A model generated the notes under the pieces. It had not been told where the DNA came from. It made no database searches and saw only the letters and a list, made by a program, of their open reading frames with translations. Both the position numbers and the translations under genes were made by a program. This document shows, piece by piece, positions 4,784-8,049 of a stretch of 8,049 bases of DNA. The stretch comes from Propionibacteriaceae bacterium (GTDB lineage: Bacteria; Actinomycetota; Actinomycetes; Propionibacteriales; Propionibacteriaceae), in NCBI GenBank assembly GCA_021323255.1, contig JAJTCL010000111.1:1-8049 (forward strand), in the 5' to 3' direction. Numbering within the stretch: position 1 is the stretch's first letter; every line of letters starts with the position of its first letter.

Positions 4784-7504
4784 TCACCCGGCTTTGGTCC
4801 GGACCTTCTTTGTCGCCACCCTCTTGGCCGGTTTCGGCGTCGACGTCGTCGCCGCCGCTGCGGCTTGCGTCCGCTTGGCCGGACGGCGCTTCTTGGGCGC
4901 TGGTCCTTTCGCTCGCTTCTCGGCCAGAAGCTCAGCAGCTCGCTCGCTGGTGATCGTCTCGACGTCGTCGCCGCGACGCAGCGTGGCGTTGATCTCGCCG
5001 TTGGTGACGTAGGCCCCGAAACGGCCTTCCTTGATGATCATGGGCCGCCCGGAGGCGGGATCACTGCCGAGCTCTTTGAGTGGCGGCTTGGCCGCCGCCC
5101 GGCCGTGCTGCTTGGGTTGGGCATAGATGTTCCGGGCTTCATCGAGAGTGATCGAGAAGATCTGATCTTCGCTCTCCAACGAGCGCGAATCCGTGCCCTT
5201 CTTCAGATATGGCCCGTACCGACCGTTCTGAGCCGTGATCTCTGCGCCGTCGACATCGGTGCCCACCACCCTCGGTAGGTTCATCAGCTGGAGCGCCTGC
5301 TCGAGGGTGACCTCCTCGATACTCATCGAGGCGAACAGCGATCCGGTTCGGGGTTTGACGCCCTTTGGTGTCTCCTCTTCGAAGATCTCGGTGACGTACG
5401 GGCCGAAGCGGCCATTCCTGGCGACGACCATGCGCGAGGTTTCCGGATCGAGCCCGAGCTCGCGTTCCTCGCCCACCGGCTTGGCGAGCAACTCCCGAGC
5501 AAGATCAACAGTGAGCTCGTCCGGTGGAAGATCATCAGCGACATTGCCACGACGACCCTCCTCATCTTCAACATAGGTACCGTAGCGGCCGACGCGCACA
5601 ACGATCTTCGGTGCGCCCGTCGCCAACGAATCGGGATCAGCGATCTCAAAGGTCGAAAGCTTTCGGGCGTCGATCTCGCCAAGCTCGGTAACCAGCCGAT
5701 GCAGCCCTTCCCGGTCGTCACTGCCGAAATAGAAGTCGGTCAAAACCCTGAGCCGCTCTGCGTGCCCCTCGGCGATCTGGTCCAGTACCTCTTCCATCTC
5801 AGCGGTGAAGGCGTAATCCACCAGCTTGGGAAAGTGCTCCTCCAGCAGCCGGGTCACCGCAAACGCCAACCAGGTCGGCACCAGTGCCGTGCCCTTCTTG
5901 AATACGTAGTCCCGTGACGTGATGGTGCGAATGATCGTTGCGTAGGTCGACGGCCGGCCAATCTCCAGTTCTTCCAGCTTGGCCACCAGCGACGGCTCGC
6001 TGTAGCGAGCAGGTGGCCGCGTCTCGTGACCGGACGCCGTCACTGACTCGGGTCGCAACCGCTGGCCAGCGGCGAGGTGCGGAAGCCGGGCCTGCTCGTC
6101 GTCAGTGTGGCCATCGGTCTCCTCCACCGATTCCACATAGGCCTTGAGAAATCCATGGAAGGTGATCGTCCGGCCGGAGGCAACAAAGGTACAAAGCTCC
6201 CCGTCGCTGGGTTGCGCATTGATCTTGACCGTGATCGAGAAGCCTTCGGCGTCCTTCATCTGTGAGGCGATGGTGCGCATCCAGATCAGCTCGTAGAGCC
6301 GGAACTGATCTCCGGTCAGCCCGGTTCGAGCCGGGGTCAGGAAGCTTTCCCCCGCGGGGCGGATCGCCTCGTGCGCCTCCTGGGCATTCTTGACTTTGGA
6401 AGTGTAGATCCGGGGCTGGTCAGGCAGGTACTCCGCGCCGAAGAGGTGGCGGACCTGGTCGCGGGCAGCGGAGATCGCAGTACCGGAGAGAGTTGTCGAG
6501 TCCGTGCGCATGTAGGTAATGAATCCCGCCTCGTACAGATCCTGAGCGACCGACATCGTTCGCTGAGCAGTGAATCCGAGTTTGCGGCCAGCCTCCTGTT
6601 GCATCGTCGTGGTGCGGAAAGGCGCGTACGGCCGGCGGCTGTAGGGCTTGGACTCGACGCTGTCCACCTCAAAGGTGGCAGATCGCAGTGAGTCCGCCAG
6701 CGCTTTGGCCTGAACCTCGTTCAAGAGCACCAGCTGATCATGGTCCTTGGTGATCAAGGAACCACGGCTGTCGAAGTCGCGGCCCTGGGCCACCCGTCGC
6801 TCACCAACCCGAGTGAGCCGAGCAGGAAAAAGCGGCGGTTCAGCATCGGACCCGGCGTCCAAGATCGCGTCCAGATCCCAGTACGACGCACTGCGGAAGG
6901 CTATGCGTTCCCGTTCCCGATCAACGATCAGTCGCGTCGCGACCGACTGCACCCGCCCGGCGGACAACCGTGGCATGACCTTCTTCCACAGCACTGGCGA
7001 GACCTCGTAGCCGTAGAGACGATCAAGGATGCGCCGCGTCTCTTGGGCATCGACCAGATCCTCGTCAAGATCACGCGGATTGGCGACGGCTTCGGCAATG
7101 GCCGCCTGGGTGATCTCGTGGAACACCATGCGCCGCGCCGGAACCTTGGGCTTCAGTTCCTGCATCAGGTGCCAGGCGATCGCCTCGCCTTCACGATCAC
7201 CGTCGGTGGCGAGCAGCAATTCGTCGGCACCTACCAGTGCGTCCTTGAGGGAACGGATCGTTGCCCGCTTCTCGGGGTTGACGACGTAGAGAGCCTCGAA
7301 GCCGTTGTCTACATTGACGCCGGTACGGGCCCACTTCTCACCCTTGTATTTGGCGGGAACCTCGGCGGCACCAGTCGGAAGGTCGCGAATGTGACCGCGG
7401 CTGGACTCGACAATGTAGCCGTCGCCCAGAAAACTCGCGATCTTGTTCGCCTTGGTCGGGGACTCGACGATGACGAGCCGCCTGCCCCCAGCCTTCCCTG
7501 CCAC
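4784..7504 (-). CDS. topA: DNA topoisomerase I (type IA)
   Basis: 906 residues, a usual length for the actinobacterial enzyme. It relaxes negative supercoils by cutting one strand through a 5'-phosphotyrosine link. The TOPRIM domain (about 8-125) carries VIVESPTKANKI with E14 and the acidic DGDREGE (101-107). The catalytic tyrosine is Y331 in FITYMRTDS, and GRPSTYATII (516-525) is conserved in the core. The C-terminal part has no zinc-finger cysteines but four repeat cores: VGRYGTYVED (638-647), NGRFGPYVTE (697-706), NGRYGPYLKK (760-769) and EGRFGAYVTN (826-835). A basic Lys/Ala/Pro tail (about 863-906) ends the protein. Such repeats and tails are known to bind DNA and support processivity in actinobacteria. 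The start is GTG at 7504, giving the normal N-terminus before VIVES. Its Shine-Dalgarno match is weak (GAGAGAGTGAG). Confidence 0.98.
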   Translation of the reverse strand: MAGKAGGRRLVIVESPTKANKIASFLGDGYIVESSRGHIRDLPTGAAEVPAKYKGEKWARTGVNVDNGFEALYVVNPEKRATIRSLKDALVGADELLLATDGDREGEAIAWHLMQELKPKVPARRMVFHEITQAAIAEAVANPRDLDEDLVDAQETRRILDRLYGYEVSPVLWKKVMPRLSAGRVQSVATRLIVDRERERIAFRSASYWDLDAILDAGSDAEPPLFPARLTRVGERRVAQGRDFDSRGSLITKDHDQLVLLNEVQAKALADSLRSATFEVDSVESKPYSRRPYAPFRTTTMQQEAGRKLGFTAQRTMSVAQDLYEAGFITYMRTDSTTLSGTAISAARDQVRHLFGAEYLPDQPRIYTSKVKNAQEAHEAIRPAGESFLTPARTGLTGDQFRLYELIWMRTIASQMKDAEGFSITVKINAQPSDGELCTFVASGRTITFHGFLKAYVESVEETDGHTDDEQARLPHLAAGQRLRPESVTASGHETRPPARYSEPSLVAKLEELEIGRPSTYATIIRTITSRDYVFKKGTALVPTWLAFAVTRLLEEHFPKLVDYAFTAEMEEVLDQIAEGHAERLRVLTDFYFGSDDREGLHRLVTELGEIDARKLSTFEIADPDSLATGAPKIVVRVGRYGTYVEDEEGRRGNVADDLPPDELTVDLARELLAKPVGEERELGLDPETSRMVVARNGRFGPYVTEIFEEETPKGVKPRTGSLFASMSIEEVTLEQALQLMNLPRVVGTDVDGAEITAQNGRYGPYLKKGTDSRSLESEDQIFSITLDEARNIYAQPKQHGRAAAKPPLKELGSDPASGRPMIIKEGRFGAYVTNGEINATLRRGDDVETITSERAAELLAEKRAKGPAPKKRRPAKRTQAAAAATTSTPKPAKRVATKKVRTKAG

Positions 7505-7660
7505 CGCTACTCACTCTCTCTTCGCTCTGATCACACGCACGACCGAATCGGATCGACATGCACGACCCAACGAATCAAGCTGCCGGGCCCTCAGCGCGCT
7601 TACTCTACGGCCCGGAATCAACTACGGCCGTGAACGTCACCGTTTCGGATTGAATTTCAC
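7505..7660 (-). promoter_or_regulatory. topA upstream region, no clear promoter
   Basis: This region must hold the topA promoter unless topA is read through from upstream. A TAGAGT element (minus strand, 7607-7602) fits the TANNNT -10 pattern, but I find no -35 at a standard distance. Nothing else is recognisable. Confidence 0.25.
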
Positions 7661-7751
7661 GCGGGGGCTCTGCCCCGGGCGCCACCGCTGGGACTCCGCC
7701 CCAGACCCCCGGATTCACACACGGAGGCTCTGCCCCTGTGCGCCCCCGGAT
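7661..7751. repeat. GC-rich cluster of short hairpin repeats
   Basis: Three related 11-mers occur on the plus strand: GGCTCTGCCCC (7666-7676), GACTCCGCCCC (7692-7702) and GGCTCTGCCCC again (7726-7736). Each forms the 3' part of a hairpin: GGGGC-TCT-GCCCC; CTGGG/CCCAG; and an imperfect 9-position stem at 7720-7740. CCCCCGGAT also occurs twice (7706-7714 and 7743-7751). The block starts 7 bp beyond the stop of the protease gene. It may serve as that gene's terminator, though no U-tract follows, or be a dispersed palindromic repeat of the kind seen in high-GC actinobacteria. Confidence 0.7.
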
Positions 7752-7757
7752 CGATGG

Positions 7758-8049
7758 TTATCTCGGGTACTGGCTGAATGGGTACGCCGGTGCCGGCGGG
7801 ACGGTCGGACTTTGCGGCGCAGCGGGTGGCTGGTAGTAGGGCTGCACCCCGGCCCGCTTGGCCTGCCACAGGATCAAAGCCAATGCGCTCCCGTTGACCG
7901 CCGCCGCCATCAGCAACATCAGCGGGGTTCCGGTGGTGTCTTCTCTCACAAACGCTTGAGACCAACCTCCGAAGAGCACCACGACGAGGAAAGTCAGCAC
8001 GTTGTTCATGGCATGCATCGCAATACCGGCTTCTAGTCCGCCGGTCCGC
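7758..8049 (-). CDS. CPBP (CAAX/ABI-type) intramembrane metalloprotease, C-terminal part
   Basis: Only the last 96 residues are in the window; the frame runs open off the right edge. The visible part starts RTGGLEAGIAMHAMNN, which matches the last conserved motif of the CPBP family: a small-residue-rich helix ending in H-x-x-x-N, whose His and Asn belong to the active site. Two hydrophobic segments follow (VLTFLVVVLFGGW and PLMLLMAAAVNGSALALILW), consistent with an integral membrane protein. The end is a short Pro/Tyr-rich cytoplasmic-type tail (QPYYQPPAAPQSPTVPPAPA). CPBP members are known to cleave membrane-embedded substrates; this one's substrate cannot be inferred. It is separated from topA by 253 bp and is probably an independent transcription unit. 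Confidence 0.8.
   Translation of the reverse strand, partial: RTGGLEAGIAMHAMNNVLTFLVVVLFGGWSQAFVREDTTGTPLMLLMAAAVNGSALALILWQAKRAGVQPYYQPPAAPQSPTVPPAPAYPFSQYPR

Noticed and set aside
7631..7641. GTGAACGTCAC near-palindrome upstream of topA as a CRP-like operator
   Set aside because: The half-sites GTGA/TCAC are only 3 nt apart instead of the usual 6-8, and nothing else supports it.

Overview
The window looks like chromosomal DNA of a moderately high-GC actinobacterium (Actinomycetota). Pointers are a GTG/TTG-rich set of starts, a type I topoisomerase with a zinc-finger-free C-terminal repeat region and a Lys/Ala/Pro-rich tail, and a secreted resuscitation-promoting-factor (Rpf) gene behind a c-di-AMP (ydaO/yuaA) riboswitch. 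A member of the Propionibacteriales is possible, but that is a guess. All genes I can support lie on the minus strand.

Read in the direction of transcription, from high to low coordinates, the window holds: (1) the C-terminal end of a CPBP/CAAX-type intramembrane protease (7758-8049, cut by the window edge), followed by a GC-rich block of short repeats; (2) topA, DNA topoisomerase I (4784-7504); (3) a 71-bp gap with a long hairpin and a possible leaderless promoter; (4) a 493-residue protein (3231-4712) that I read as a degenerate CYTH-CHAD protein; (5) tmk, thymidylate kinase, overlapping the previous gene by 4 bases; (6) holB, DNA polymerase III delta-prime subunit, 11 bases after tmk; (7) a 727-bp non-coding interval; (8) an Rpf-like secreted transglycosylase with a C-terminal LysM domain (22-657).

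Genes 4-6 form a compact block for dTTP supply and replisome clamp loading, with topA just upstream. The CYTH-CHAD-like member has lost the residues that define both of its domains, so it is the most puzzling protein here.

The interval between holB and rpf is RNA-rich. It holds a weak hairpin terminator for the holB operon and a candidate small RNA of about 90 nt (an 18-position hairpin with a five-C loop, then an intrinsic terminator). Beyond these are a TATAAA promoter element, a short upstream ORF with a consensus Shine-Dalgarno sequence placed inside a hairpin, and a roughly 193-nt c-di-AMP aptamer. The riboswitch-rpf pairing is known in actinobacteria. The small RNA, the upstream ORF and the degenerate CYTH-CHAD protein are the less expected items. 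No tRNA, rRNA, CRISPR array, insertion sequence or phage gene was recognised.
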